64,000 nt of DNA. Origin: Enterococcus hulanensis (GTDB lineage Bacteria; Bacillota; Bacilli; Lactobacillales; Enterococcaceae). Every line of letters begins with the position of its first letter. Within the stretch, counting starts at the first letter, position 1. Of this stretch, positions 26,313-34,465 are shown piece by piece. The stretch is taken from NCBI RefSeq assembly GCF_005405485.1, contig NZ_BJED01000021.1, positions 1 to 64,000 of the forward strand. The letters are read 5' to 3'. Under the pieces are notes generated by a model. The model worked only from the letters and a program-made list of their open reading frames with translations, made no database searches and had not been told where the DNA came from. The position numbers were made by a program, and so were the translations under genes.

Positions 26313-27156
26313 ACATTCGCTCCTTTCTTAATTGTTGAATCAATCCTTTGCTTGGAGAAAACAGAAAAGCCGCAATAAAAAACACTGCTGCCGTCATTAC
26401 AATTGTCGCCCCCGAAGGAAGATTATAACTGTAACTGAAATACAACCCGATGATCGCACTTAAAACACCGAATAATGTTGACAAGCCCACCATTAATGAA
26501 AGCTTATTGGTTAACTGATAAGCAGTAGCCGCAGGTGTGATCAACATGGCGATAACTAAAATCGTCCCAACTGTTTGTAACGATGTCACTGCGACTAATG
26601 TCAGCAGAAACATCAGACCGTAATTGATCAAACTGATATTCCAACCATATGACTGCGCCATTGTGGGAGCAAAGGATGTTAATTTTAGTTGTTTGTAAAA
26701 AAGCAAAACAGCTAACAAAACAATCACCATTACGATCGCTGTTAGGTACATATCTGAATCTCGAACAGCTAGAACATTTCCAAAGAGAATATGGTAAAGA
26801 TCCGTGGCGCTCCGAGCAAAAGAAATCAAGATAATCCCTAATGCAAAGAAGGAACTAAACACGATCCCGATTGCTGTATCGTTTTTGAGTCGACTATGTT
26901 TGCCAACAAATCCGATCAGCGCTGCAGAAAAGATTCCGAAAAAAGTTGCCCCGATAATGTAACTGCTGCCTAACATATAAGAGATCGCTACTCCCGGTAG
27001 GACTGCATGAGAGATGGCATCTCCCATCAATGACATTCCGCGTAAAATGATAAATGAACCAATAACTCCAGCCGATATTCCTACCATAATCGAAGTGATC
27101 AGAGCATTTTGTAAAAATTGATAATCAACCAATCCTTGAAAAAAATCATGTAGCAA
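26302..27156 (-). CDS. efaB: manganese ABC transporter permease (EfaB-like)
   Basis: About 284 residues, with eight or nine hydrophobic helices. [20 protein letters not shown] near 45 is the conserved ABC-3 permease motif, and PAATAYQL near 200 is typical too. The start is probably TTG at 27154-27156, 8 nt after AGGAGG; the GTG three codons earlier abuts the ribosome site. It overlaps efaC by 11 nt and efaA by 11 nt, so translation is probably coupled. Confidence 0.88.
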   Translation of the reverse strand: MLHDFFQGLVDYQFLQNALITSIMVGISAGVIGSFIILRGMSLMGDAISHAVLPGVAISYMLGSSYIIGATFFGIFSAALIGFVGKHSRLKNDTAIGIVFSSFFALGIILISFARSATDLYHILFGNVLAVRDSDMYLTAIVMVIVLLAVLLFYKQLKLTSFAPTMAQSYGWNISLINYGLMFLLTLVAVTSLQTVGTILVIAMLITPAATAYQLTNKLSLMVGLSTLFGVLSAIIGLYFSYSYNLPSGATIVMTAAVFFIAAFLFSPSKGLIQQLRKERMYEA

Positions 27157-27895
27157 AGTCGACACCTCCTACTCTCATTGTTTGTGCGATTTCGCTGCCA
27201 TACGTTTTCTCCATATTTTTCGTCGTATACGTTTGAGCAACTGGTCCTGAAGCAATCAAGCCTTTGTTCAACAAGATCACTTCATCAAAATAATCAGTGA
27301 CTTTATGAAGATCATGGTGAACGATCACGATAGACTTTCCTTCATCTCGCAATTCCTTTAACAGATCAATAATAATTTTTTCGCTGGTTGCATCGATTCC
27401 GGCGAAAGGTTCGTCCAATAAAATCCACTCTGCTTGCTGTGCTAATGCGCGTGCGATGAACACACGTTGCAGTTGACCGCCAGACAGTTCGCTAATTTGT
27501 CGACCTGAAAACTCCGATAGACCCACTTTTTCTAAGCATTCTGCCGCGAGCTTTTTCTCCTGCTTTCCTGGTCGTTGAAACATTCTCAAATGCGGATATG
27601 TCCCAAACAACACAACGCCGAGCACATCTATAGGAAAACTCAAATCAATATCCTGCCGTTGTTCGACGTAAGCGATTTTCTGCCGTTGCTTATTAATCGG
27701 CTCTTCACCATAAAAAATTTTTCCTGATTGTGTTTTTATTAATTGCAGAATCCCTTTCATCAAGGTGGACTTACCAGCACCGTTAGGACCAACGATACCA
27801 GTCAATTTCCCAGCGGATAGTTCCAAATTCACATGCTGTAATGCAATTTTTCCGCGATACGCAACTGATAAATTTTCTACACGAATCGTTTCCAC
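27146..27895 (-). CDS. efaC: manganese ABC transporter ATP-binding protein (EfaC-like)
   Basis: A 249-residue ATPase. Walker A is GPNGAGKSTL near 37, the signature LSGGQLQRV near 138, Walker B WILLDEPFAGID near 156 and the switch His in IVHHDLH near 191. The start is GTG at 27893-27895 after GAGGG. It is the first gene of efaCBA, and the operator 20-35 bp upstream indicates metal-dependent repression. Confidence 0.9.
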   Translation of the reverse strand: METIRVENLSVAYRGKIALQHVNLELSAGKLTGIVGPNGAGKSTLMKGILQLIKTQSGKIFYGEEPINKQRQKIAYVEQRQDIDLSFPIDVLGVVLFGTYPHLRMFQRPGKQEKKLAAECLEKVGLSEFSGRQISELSGGQLQRVFIARALAQQAEWILLDEPFAGIDATSEKIIIDLLKELRDEGKSIVIVHHDLHKVTDYFDEVILLNKGLIASGPVAQTYTTKNMEKTYGSEIAQTMRVGGVDFAT

Positions 27896-27914
27896 AGCTA
27901 TCCCTCTTTTCTAT

Positions 27915-27930
27915 TTTAGGCTGCCCTAAA
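27915..27930. promoter_or_regulatory. DtxR/MntR-type (EfaR) operator
   Basis: TTTAGGCTGCCCTAAA is a perfect TTTAGG-N4-CCTAAA palindrome at the efaCBA transcription start. It matches operators of manganese-dependent DtxR-family repressors such as EfaR. Confidence 0.85.
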
Positions 27931-27940
27931 TTACAAGTTA

Positions 27941-27969
27941 ATAATAAACTAAAAAGAAAGCGTACGCAA
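27941..27969 (-). promoter_or_regulatory. efaCBA promoter
   Basis: On the minus strand TTGCGT (27964-27969), a 17-bp spacer and TATTAT (27941-27946). Confidence 0.75.
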
Positions 27970-27983
27970 GAAAAATGAGAAAA

Positions 27984-28020
27984 AAGCTTCACCAAGAAAA
28001 ATATCTTCTTGGTGAAGCTT
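27984..28020 (-). terminator. terminator of the lactate-oxidase-like gene
   Basis: A perfect 15-bp stem AAGCTTCACCAAGAA with its complement and a 7-nt loop, then TTTTCTC on the minus strand. Confidence 0.88.
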
Positions 28021-28035
28021 CTATTAGCTAAATAT

Positions 28036-29136
28036 TTAGTCGTTTAATCTCGTGTTCTTAACTTCATCAATATTTTTTGTCCCTGCAAGTTGCATTGTAA
28101 TGGAAAGTTCTTTGTTCAAATGATCAAAGACTGATTTCACACCTTCAGCACCACCAAGGTTCAAGCCATAAATAACTGGACGTCCGATTGCCACTAAGTC
28201 AGCGCCACTAGCTAAAGCTTTGAAAACATGTTCACCACGGCGAACACCGCTGTCAAAAACAATCGGTACACGTTTATTTACAACGCCGGCAATTAATGGC
28301 AAGACATCAAAGGATGCAGGTCCGCCATCTAGTTGACGACCACCATGATTTGAAATCCAGATACCATCTGCGCCTGCTGCAATCGCTACTTCGGCATCTT
28401 CAGGTGATTGAATTCCTTTGACAAAGACGGGTAAATTAGTTAAATCCTTGATTTTCTTGATATCTTCAGGGACTAAACCTTGTTTAGCCGCTGCGTAGAT
28501 TTCTGCGATCCCTTTTCCTTCACCATCACCGCTGGCGCTTTTGGCACTGTAGGCTGCTAGGTTGGGCATTGGTAATGGAAATTGGAACTTATTAATGATA
28601 TCTTCTTCTCGATAACCGCCAAGTGTTGAGTCAGCAGTCAGGATAATTGCCTTTGCTCCCGCTTTGACCGCCTTTTCTAAAATAAATTCATTAAATCCAT
28701 CATCTTTACTCATATATAATTGGAAAAATTGAGGGGCATCGGGTGCCGCTGCGGCAGCATCTTCGATTGTTGTATTGGCATATGTGCTGATCGAAAAGAT
28801 TGAACCAGCCGCTGCAACTCCTTTAGCCGTGTCAGCTTCACCTTTTTCATGAGCTAAACCTTGTGCTGCTGATGGTGCTTGGATGATCGGTGTAGCCAAG
28901 TCGATATCCCATAACTTTGTGCTTAAATCAGCGTGATCTATTCCACGTAATACACGAGGCATGATCGTTTTATTATTAAATGAAGAAGTGTTTTCCTTCA
29001 TTGTCCATTCGTCCTCAGAGCCGCCGCGAATATAACCAAACGCACCTTTGTCCATGTGTTCTTTTACACGGCCTTCTAGTGAAGCGATATTTACGATTTC
29101 GATCGGATGTTCTTCGTTGCTTGCTTGATATGTCAT
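28036..29136 (-). CDS. FMN-dependent alpha-hydroxy-acid oxidase (lactate oxidase-like)
   Basis: A 366-residue TIM-barrel flavoenzyme. It resembles Aerococcus L-lactate oxidase, which turns lactate and oxygen into pyruvate and hydrogen peroxide. GAFGYIRGGSEDEWT near 32 (substrate Tyr), QAPSAAQGLAHEKGE near 86, LTADSTLGGYREED near 166, VKGIQSPEDA near 230, WISNHGGRQLDGGP near 255 (catalytic His and Arg) and FDSGVRRGEHV near 287 are all seen. It is monocistronic, with its own promoter. Lactate 2-monooxygenase or another hydroxyacid oxidase cannot be excluded. Confidence 0.85.
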   Translation of the reverse strand: MTYQASNEEHPIEIVNIASLEGRVKEHMDKGAFGYIRGGSEDEWTMKENTSSFNNKTIMPRVLRGIDHADLSTKLWDIDLATPIIQAPSAAQGLAHEKGEADTAKGVAAAGSIFSISTYANTTIEDAAAAAPDAPQFFQLYMSKDDGFNEFILEKAVKAGAKAIILTADSTLGGYREEDIINKFQFPLPMPNLAAYSAKSASGDGEGKGIAEIYAAAKQGLVPEDIKKIKDLTNLPVFVKGIQSPEDAEVAIAAGADGIWISNHGGRQLDGGPASFDVLPLIAGVVNKRVPIVFDSGVRRGEHVFKALASGADLVAIGRPVIYGLNLGGAEGVKSVFDHLNKELSITMQLAGTKNIDEVKNTRLND

Positions 29137-29162
29137 AATAAAGCCTTCTTTCTTTTGAATAC

Positions 29163-29197
29163 AAGAGTATATTAATACTCTTACAAAAAGTAAGCAA
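29163..29197 (-). promoter_or_regulatory. promoter of the lactate-oxidase-like gene with overlapping dyad
   Basis: On the minus strand TTGCTT (29192-29197), 17 bp and TAATAT (29169-29174). The -10 sits inside the inverted repeat AAGAGTAT-ATTA-ATACTCTT (29163-29182), a likely operator for an unidentified regulator. Confidence 0.6.
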
Positions 29198-29258
29198 GGG
29201 AATCGTCTTCTCTTTCAGCCTAAAATTCCCTTCTTAGAGAAAAGAGCTTTAAAATTTT

Positions 29259-30128
29259 TTATTTCCACAAAAAGTTTGCAACAGCCTTATCTACCGCAGG
29301 ATTTTCGTGTAATTGGCTGTGCTGAGCATTTGATCCGGTGAAAATTTGGTAATCGATCGGATTGCCATGAGTCTTCAATAATGAATAGGCCGCCAAGGCA
29401 CTGGACAGCGGCACTGTTCCGTCTGTCATATCATTCTCATTCAATTTTCCTGCCAATAATAATACCGGTAATTTATTTGGCACATTGTTAATGCCATTAC
29501 TGTAATCGACATAACGGCTCGCTTGCGTATTTGGACTGTTTTGCAGCAAATCGTCGATTGATTGATTATTCGCAGTATCATCGAAATCGTTAAATGGCGC
29601 GCCAATGGCAATAAAACTTTTAATTGCGGACGCATCATTGGGTTGCCCATATGTCGTCAAATAGCGTAACGAGCTGACGCCTCCCATTGAATGACCGACT
29701 AAATTCACTTGGTCCACACCTTGCTGCTTCAAATATTTCAAGACGTTATAGATCCATTCCGTCTGATTCCATTCATTGTCTTTGTTGGCAGCAAATAGCA
29801 CTTGGATGCTGGGATTATCTTTTTCTTTGCTTAATTGGCCATCCACATTCAATGTGCCGTCTGCTTGGACAGTAATCAGCATTTCTTTTTTCGTTTTTCC
29901 TTCATTGGACAATCGTTGAATCATCCCGCCAAAAGAATTAATCGTGCCGCCATACCCATGAATAAAAACTGTTGGTACTGCACTTTTAGTTGAAACACTT
30001 TTTTCTTTTGATGTTGCTGTTGTTTGAGACTTTTCTGTTTTGTCTGTTTGCTTTGTTTCGCCTGAACTGCAACCTGCAAGGGCGAAAATCACCCCGATAG
30101 CCAATAAACTTAAGCATATTTTTTTCAT
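29259..30128 (-). CDS. alpha/beta-hydrolase lipoprotein (DUF915 family)
   Basis: A 289-residue exported hydrolase. The lipobox is FALAGC with Cys near residue 20, followed by a Ser/Thr/Lys-rich linker to about 45. The fold shows PTVFIHGYGGTINSFGG near 53 (oxyanion region), NLVGHSMGGVSSLRYL near 142 (nucleophile Ser) and a DGTVPLSSAL segment near 236 with the acid, with His near 270. This is the DUF915 group of surface hydrolases common in lactic acid bacteria; substrates are unknown. It is upstream of the lactate-oxidase-like gene on the same strand but separated by 122 bp and a promoter. Confidence 0.82.
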   Translation of the reverse strand: MKKICLSLLAIGVIFALAGCSSGETKQTDKTEKSQTTATSKEKSVSTKSAVPTVFIHGYGGTINSFGGMIQRLSNEGKTKKEMLITVQADGTLNVDGQLSKEKDNPSIQVLFAANKDNEWNQTEWIYNVLKYLKQQGVDQVNLVGHSMGGVSSLRYLTTYGQPNDASAIKSFIAIGAPFNDFDDTANNQSIDDLLQNSPNTQASRYVDYSNGINNVPNKLPVLLLAGKLNENDMTDGTVPLSSALAAYSLLKTHGNPIDYQIFTGSNAQHSQLHENPAVDKAVANFLWK

Positions 30129-30301
30129 GCCTTACAACCTCATTTCTATTTTTATAAAAAAATCAACAATAGTCATTTTGCTTTTATATCCTCTACTATA
30201 GGCACATAGGAGCGTCAACTCAACCTAAAGGAGATTAAATATTGAAAGTTTAGACACTCATTCCTATTACTATTTTGAAATACCTTCAATAGACAAAAAG
30301 A

Positions 30302-30324
30302 AAAACCGAGACAAATCGTCTCGG
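30302..30324 (-). terminator. terminator of rpmG-secE-nusG
   Basis: CCGAGAC/GTCTCGG with a 5-nt loop and TTTTTCTTTTTG on the minus strand. Confidence 0.85.
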
Positions 30325-30337
30325 CTTGAACAGCTAA

Positions 30338-30889
30338 TTAAATTTTATCGATTTGATCAAAGTCTAATTCAGTACTTGTTTCACGACCGAACATATCAAT
30401 ATTAGCTTTGATTTTGTCACGTTCTTCGTCGATTTCAGTGATAACACCTTCAAGTCCTGCAAAAGCACCTTCGATGATTTTTACTGTTTCGCCCACTTCA
30501 ATTTCTAAGTCGTGTTGGCGAGTACTCATACCTAAAGAGCGTAAGATGTGGTTGATTTCCTCTGGCATCAATGGCGCTGGTTTGCTTCCGGCACCGTGTG
30601 AACCAACGAAGCCAGTTACACCTGGTGTATTACGAACAACATACCAAGAATCATCCGTCATGACCATTTCTACTAACACATACCCAGGGAAAGTCTTGTG
30701 GACGATTTCTTTTTCTTTACCGCCCTTAACTTCTGTTTCAGTTTCTTCCGGGACAACTACACGGAAAATATAGTCTTCCATCCGCATACTTTGTGCACGT
30801 GATTCTATGTTTGCTTTTACTTTGTTCTCATAGCCGGAATAGGTATGCAGCACATACCATTGTTTTTCAAAAGATTCCATTTTCGCCAT
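30338..30889 (-). CDS. nusG: transcription termination/antitermination protein NusG
   Basis: A 183-residue factor that binds RNA polymerase and modulates pausing and coupling. The NGN domain (about 8-115) includes WYVLHTYSGYENKVKANIE and FPGYVLVEM; the KOW domain (about 130-183) includes ETVKIIEGAFAGLEGVITE. GAGGAG lies just before the ATG. It is the third gene of rpmG-secE-nusG. Confidence 0.97.
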   Translation of the reverse strand: MAKMESFEKQWYVLHTYSGYENKVKANIESRAQSMRMEDYIFRVVVPEETETEVKGGKEKEIVHKTFPGYVLVEMVMTDDSWYVVRNTPGVTGFVGSHGAGSKPAPLMPEEINHILRSLGMSTRQHDLEIEVGETVKIIEGAFAGLEGVITEIDEERDKIKANIDMFGRETSTELDFDQIDKI

Positions 30890-30976
30890 CGGCTCCTCGT
30901 TCTAAAATAAAAAAACCTCAGTAGTACCAAGGCTTTTTCTCTCAAATAGTATAACATGCTTTTTTTGAATTGGCTA

Positions 30977-31147
30977 CTAACGAATGATCAAATTGATCAA
31001 TGCTTGAATCGCTGTATCCATGATGAAAAACATCAAAGCAAAAATGATTGCTGTTTCGATTACGACCAGCGAGTCATGGCGCAATTGTTTTTTTGAAGGC
31101 CATGAAACAAGTTTCATTTCTTCTCTGACACTGCGTAAAAAGTTCAA
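30977..31147 (-). CDS. secE: preprotein translocase subunit SecE
   Basis: A 56-residue single-span SecE of the short Gram-positive form. It reads (M)NFLRSVREEMKLVSWPSKKQ then one hydrophobic helix from about residue 29 to 50 and ends INLIIR. The conserved amphipathic helix with VSWPSKKQL is the hallmark. The start is TTG at 31145-31147, 8 nt after GGGGG. It lies between rpmG and nusG, the usual order. Confidence 0.93.
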   Translation of the reverse strand: MNFLRSVREEMKLVSWPSKKQLRHDSLVVIETAIIFALMFFIMDTAIQALINLIIR

Positions 31148-31171
31148 CTGAATATCCCCCTAGTTTGTTAA

Positions 31172-31324
31172 TTATTTTGTTTCTTTATGTATCGTGTACT
31201 GATTGCAATGTTTGCAAAACTTATTAATCTCTAAACGCTCGCCGCGTTTGCCTTCACTCACTGATTTCGTGTAGTTTCTAGAACCACAGACAGTGCAGGC
31301 CAGAGCCGCTTTTTTTGTTGCCAT
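31172..31324 (-). CDS. rpmG: 50S ribosomal protein L33
   Basis: A 50-residue zinc-binding form: [19 protein letters not shown] with CxxC near 10-13 and CKHC near 37-40. Both CxxC pairs are present, so it is the C+ paralogue. It heads the rpmG-secE-nusG operon. TAGGAG is before the ATG. Confidence 0.93.
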   Translation of the reverse strand: MATKKAALACTVCGSRNYTKSVSEGKRGERLEINKFCKHCNQYTIHKETK

Positions 31325-31457
31325 AGCGATCTACTCCTAATTCCTTTTGATATAATCATCCTTCTAAAGAAAAATGATTTGATTGTCGTTGCATAAAACT
31401 TCGGCAGTAACCAAACCATTAAAAAATCGATTGGCAACCTCAGAAAGTCACAGACTA

Positions 31458-31486
31458 ACATTATCATCTATCCTTTTTCCTGTCAA
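31458..31486 (-). promoter_or_regulatory. rpmG-secE-nusG promoter
   Basis: On the minus strand TTGACA (31481-31486), 17 bp and TAATGT (31458-31463). Confidence 0.6.
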
Positions 31487-31620
31487 TCTTTCCTTGCAGC
31501 TGTAATTCTTTCTTTAGCACTCGTAAAGTCTATTTGAATTGTTTCTAAAATGAATTTCTTTATCTAGGAGAATATGATAATATGATGAAAGAATGAATAG
31601 CTTTATTGGAGGGTTATTGG

Positions 31621-32262
31621 ATGTTATTAAAAAGTCTCGTTTATCCCAAAGAGAATTTGACGACGATCAATGAATCGACGACATTGCAAGAGGCGTTGGA
31701 CATTTTAGAAGGCACGGGCTTTCGTTGTGTTCCGATCCTTGATGAAAGTGATCAGATTTTCCGAGGCAATATCTACAAAATGCACATTTACCGGCACAAA
31801 GCAAATGGCGGCGATATGGATCTGCCAGTTACTCATTTGCTAAAAAATGCAACGAAATTCATTTCATTAGACACTTCATTTTTTAAAATCTTTTTTACGA
31901 TTAAAGAATTACCATACATCACTGTTTTAGATGAGGATCACCATTTTTATGGTATCTTAACCCACAGTACTTTATTAAATATGTTATCTCAATCTTGGAA
32001 TATCCAAACTGGCAGCTATGTGATAACCGTTGTTTCTACTGGAAAACGCGGTGACTTAGCCGTTATGTCGAAGATCATTTCTAAATTCACCCCGATCGCA
32101 AGCTGCATCACCTTAGATGTCGGCCAAGATTTCAAAGGACGTCGGACCCTGTTCACTTTGCCTGCTGGCGTGGATGAAAATAAATTGAATCAAATCATCG
32201 ATTATCTTGAGCGTAAACATTTTGAGATTCAAGAAGTAGAATCTTTATCGATGCAAGACTAA
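31621..32262 (+). CDS. CBS-domain protein (CbpB-like)
   Basis: A 213-residue cytoplasmic protein with a CBS pair (about 8-125; LQEALDILEGTGFRCVPILD and PYITVLDEDHHFYGILT) and a C-terminal ACT-like domain (about 135-205; SYVITVVSTGKRGDLAVMSK). This architecture fits the CbpB family, in which the CBS pair binds c-di-AMP in some species; nucleotide binding here is inferred. The start is the ATG at 31621, 7 nt after GGAGGG. It is monocistronic. Confidence 0.75.
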   Translation: MLLKSLVYPKENLTTINESTTLQEALDILEGTGFRCVPILDESDQIFRGNIYKMHIYRHKANGGDMDLPVTHLLKNATKFISLDTSFFKIFFTIKELPYITVLDEDHHFYGILTHSTLLNMLSQSWNIQTGSYVITVVSTGKRGDLAVMSKIISKFTPIASCITLDVGQDFKGRRTLFTLPAGVDENKLNQIIDYLERKHFEIQEVESLSMQD

Positions 32263-32273
32263 TTTCTCAAGCA

Positions 32274-32312
32274 AAATGGCGATCCTAGAAAACTAGGACC
32301 GCCATTTTTTTA
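32274..32312. terminator. bidirectional terminator between the CBS gene and queT
   Basis: A stem AAATGGCGATCCTAG/CTAGGACCGCCATTT (one mismatch) with a 4-5-nt loop and a T tract. Confidence 0.85.
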
Positions 32313-32810
32313 TATTTGTTTTGCGAAATGCAATCGTTCATTTAAATAATACATGATTGGTGCTGAGATCGTCATAATGATTGCTTCACTCAATGCCGTC
32401 CAGCCATAAGTCGGCCAAAAAGGCAGTTGTGCTGTTAAATTCAGCATCAGCGCAATCAGAAACATACTTGCACTAAAGAAAACCACATTCAAGGCTAACC
32501 GAACCTTCGTATTCTTAACAATATTTTGTAAAACTGCCGTTAAGGATAATGCTAAGAGTGTCTGGCCTCCACCGAAAATGACATCTAGCCAACCCATGCC
32601 GAAGATCGCATTATATACAACGACTCCGCCAAAGATCCCCCATAGATATTTTCGATTAAATACGACCAAGTGATTCAAACTTTCTGAGATACGAAATTGG
32701 ATCGCCCCTGAAGCCACCGGCGAAACTAAAATCGTCAGAGCCAAATAAAGCGCCATAATGATTCCGTTAGTCACCATGACATTGACTCGCTTTCTTTCTA
32801 CCATATTCAT
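32310..32810 (-). CDS. queT: queuosine precursor transporter QueT
   Basis: A 166-residue membrane protein of the QueT family (ECF-type S component) importing preQ1 or another queuosine precursor. Five or six helices; IQFRISESLNHLVVFNRKYLWG near 37 is the conserved substrate-side segment. The preQ1 riboswitch 15 bp upstream confirms the assignment. AAGGAAAATT precedes the ATG. Confidence 0.9.
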   Translation of the reverse strand: MNMVERKRVNVMVTNGIIMALYLALTILVSPVASGAIQFRISESLNHLVVFNRKYLWGIFGGVVVYNAIFGMGWLDVIFGGGQTLLALSLTAVLQNIVKNTKVRLALNVVFFSASMFLIALMLNLTAQLPFWPTYGWTALSEAIIMTISAPIMYYLNERLHFAKQI

Positions 32811-32824
32811 AATTTTCCTTCTTT

Positions 32825-32863
32825 CTCCGAGTTTTTTTAAAGCGGGATGGTTGATGAACCGCT
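32825..32863 (-). promoter_or_regulatory. preQ1-I riboswitch controlling queT
   Basis: On the minus strand AGCGGTTCATCAACCATCCC, then GCTTT, an A7 tract and CTCGGAG, matches the preQ1 class I aptamer: hairpin with GGTTC...CATCC and the A-rich tail that docks into the helix. The aptamer tail leads into the queT ribosome site, so translational control is likely. Confidence 0.92.
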
Positions 32864-32878
32864 GTAAACCTTTTACAG
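32862..32878. promoter_or_regulatory. palindrome over the queT promoter
   Basis: CTGTAAA-CCT-TTTACAG is a perfect 7-bp dyad that overlaps the queT -10 edge and the transcription start. It would not be fully transcribed, so it looks like a DNA operator in addition to the riboswitch. The regulator is unknown. Confidence 0.5.
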
Positions 32879-32905
32879 CATACGTTTTTTCAGAATGTAA
32901 GTCAA
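32877..32905 (-). promoter_or_regulatory. queT promoter
   Basis: On the minus strand TTGACT (32900-32905), 17 bp and TATGCT (32877-32882). Confidence 0.7.
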
Positions 32906-33006
32906 CTCCGGCTCTTTTTTGAAGTCTTCTAAAATTGAAATTTTTAAACCTCTAATGATACAATCAATTTGTAAGCAATTCTTTTAGCCAAAGAAAGGTG
33001 TTAACC

Positions 33007-33306
33007 ATGATAGGTATCGACAATGAGTTGGAGCAATTGTATATACGAGCACAACATGATGGTGAAGCTGTCATCAAAGACCGTTGGACTTCTGGAAATT
33101 ATGGCTGTTGCAGCACGCAGGCGCCACTAGTAGAAAAATATAAAATTGAAATTAATGAGAACAATTCCTTGTTTTACATTTGGGGAACCTTAGTCGTTAC
33201 AACGAATCAGACAACTAAAACAACTACTGTAAACAATGAGTATCAGGCTTCAAATTACGACAAAAAAGTTATCGATTGGTTTATCCAGAAATCAAAAAAA
33301 GCATAA
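33007..33306 (+). CDS. hypothetical protein, 99 residues
   Basis: I do not recognise this protein. It is hydrophilic with no membrane helix or signal peptide. It has SGNYGCCSTQAP near 30 with an adjacent Cys pair, a beta-rich centre (FYIWGTLVVTTNQTT) and a basic C-terminal helix (VIDWFIQKSKKA). The start is the ATG at 33007, 8 nt after AAAGG; GTG three codons earlier lies on the ribosome site. A terminator follows directly. It is probably real because of the good ribosome site and terminator. Confidence 0.6.
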   Translation: MIGIDNELEQLYIRAQHDGEAVIKDRWTSGNYGCCSTQAPLVEKYKIEINENNSLFYIWGTLVVTTNQTTKTTTVNNEYQASNYDKKVIDWFIQKSKKA

Positions 33307-33324
33307 CTCTTCCATGGTAACTCC

Positions 33325-33353
33325 TCCCTCTTCATATTGAAGGGGGATTTTTT
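33325..33353 (+). terminator. terminator of the hypothetical gene
   Basis: TCCCTCTTC/GAAGGGGGA with a 5-nt loop and T6. Confidence 0.75.
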
Positions 33354-33441
33354 CATTAGCGCGATTCGAAAAAATTTGATTCAATTTTCTACAGTTCCTT
33401 TCATTACTCTGTTATAATCAGTCTTTGAAAGGATCGAGGAC

Positions 33442-34431
33442 ATGAATTTTCATTATCATATTTTAATCAATCCCGCAGCCGGCAGCGGCAACGCGGCGAA
33501 AGCAGCAGAAAAAATCATCCAGTTACTTGATGACGGTGATTATACATACACTCCTTATTACACCGAGCAGCCTGGTGACGAAAGAGAGATCGTAGGGCGT
33601 CTAGTAGACTTACTCAGCCCTTGGTCAGAAACTTGCGAAAAGGACCATGTCGATAATTCGTTTCACCTGTTGGTAGTGATTGGCGGCGATGGAACGTTAC
33701 ACGAAGTTGTGAATCAAATTTATGCTTTGGATTATCAACTTCCGGTCAGCTATATCCCTGCTGGATCAGGAAATGATTTTGCCCGCGGCATTGGTCTGTC
33801 TCGTGAGCCAGAAAAAGCGTTTGAGCAAATCACCTCTGCATTGAAACCACAACCGATCAATGTTTTTCACTATGAGGAAAAAATCCGTGAAGAGCAAGGC
33901 GTCATTTTAAACAATGTCGGGATTGGTTTGGACGCACTGATCGTTGCTACAACAAATGCATCTACCTCAAAAAAAGTGTTGAATAAGTATCATTTAGGTT
34001 CAGCATCTTACGCAATATATTTGGTGAAGGCTATTTTTACTCAAAAAACTTTTCCAATTCTTGTTGAGCTAAATGGTCAAACATTGAGTTTTGAACGAAC
34101 TTTCTTATGTACTACTACAAATATTCCTTATTTTGGCGGCGGCGTAGCAATTGCTCCAATGGCTGATCCGAAAAAAGATACGATTGATCTCGTCGTTGTA
34201 GAAAAACCAAATCTACCAGCCATCTTGCGTTTTCTAATCCAGCTTTTGCGAAAGAAACATACCGATAATAAACATTACAAGCATTTTACCAGCAGTAAAA
34301 TACGGATCGTCTCCGTTGTCCCGCAGCATGGTCAAGCCGATGGTGAAAACATGGGAGAAAGATCTTTTGATATGAATTTCTCAACCGCTACACAATACAT
34401 CTGGTATGCAGACAAAAGGACTGAAAAATAA
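33442..34431 (+). CDS. diacylglycerol kinase family lipid kinase
   Basis: A 329-residue cytoplasmic lipid kinase of the DagK/YegS group. HILINPAAGSGNAAK near 5, VIGGDGTLHEVVNQ near 79 (nucleotide-binding GGDGT) and YIPAGSGNDFARGIG near 104 are conserved. Such enzymes recycle diacylglycerol from lipoteichoic acid synthesis into phosphatidic acid. It is slightly longer than usual because of an insertion near 45-70 (LSPWSETCEKDHVDNS). AAAGGATCGAGGAC precedes the ATG. Confidence 0.85.
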   Translation: MNFHYHILINPAAGSGNAAKAAEKIIQLLDDGDYTYTPYYTEQPGDEREIVGRLVDLLSPWSETCEKDHVDNSFHLLVVIGGDGTLHEVVNQIYALDYQLPVSYIPAGSGNDFARGIGLSREPEKAFEQITSALKPQPINVFHYEEKIREEQGVILNNVGIGLDALIVATTNASTSKKVLNKYHLGSASYAIYLVKAIFTQKTFPILVELNGQTLSFERTFLCTTTNIPYFGGGVAIAPMADPKKDTIDLVVVEKPNLPAILRFLIQLLRKKHTDNKHYKHFTSSKIRIVSVVPQHGQADGENMGERSFDMNFSTATQYIWYADKRTEK

Positions 34432-34459
34432 ATCCGCGGATTTATTTTTCAGTCCTTTT
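34414..34459. terminator. 46-bp perfect palindrome, bidirectional terminator
   Basis: The sequence is fully self-complementary about its CCGCGG centre (34434-34439) and flanked by A and T tracts. It spans the stop codon of the lipid kinase gene and lies 6 bp from the recD2 stop. Confidence 0.85.
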
Positions 34460-34465
34460 TTATTG

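Noticed and set aside
31258-31467. 69-codon minus-strand frame overlapping rpmG
   Set aside because: Out of frame with rpmG, covers its promoter region and has no family features.
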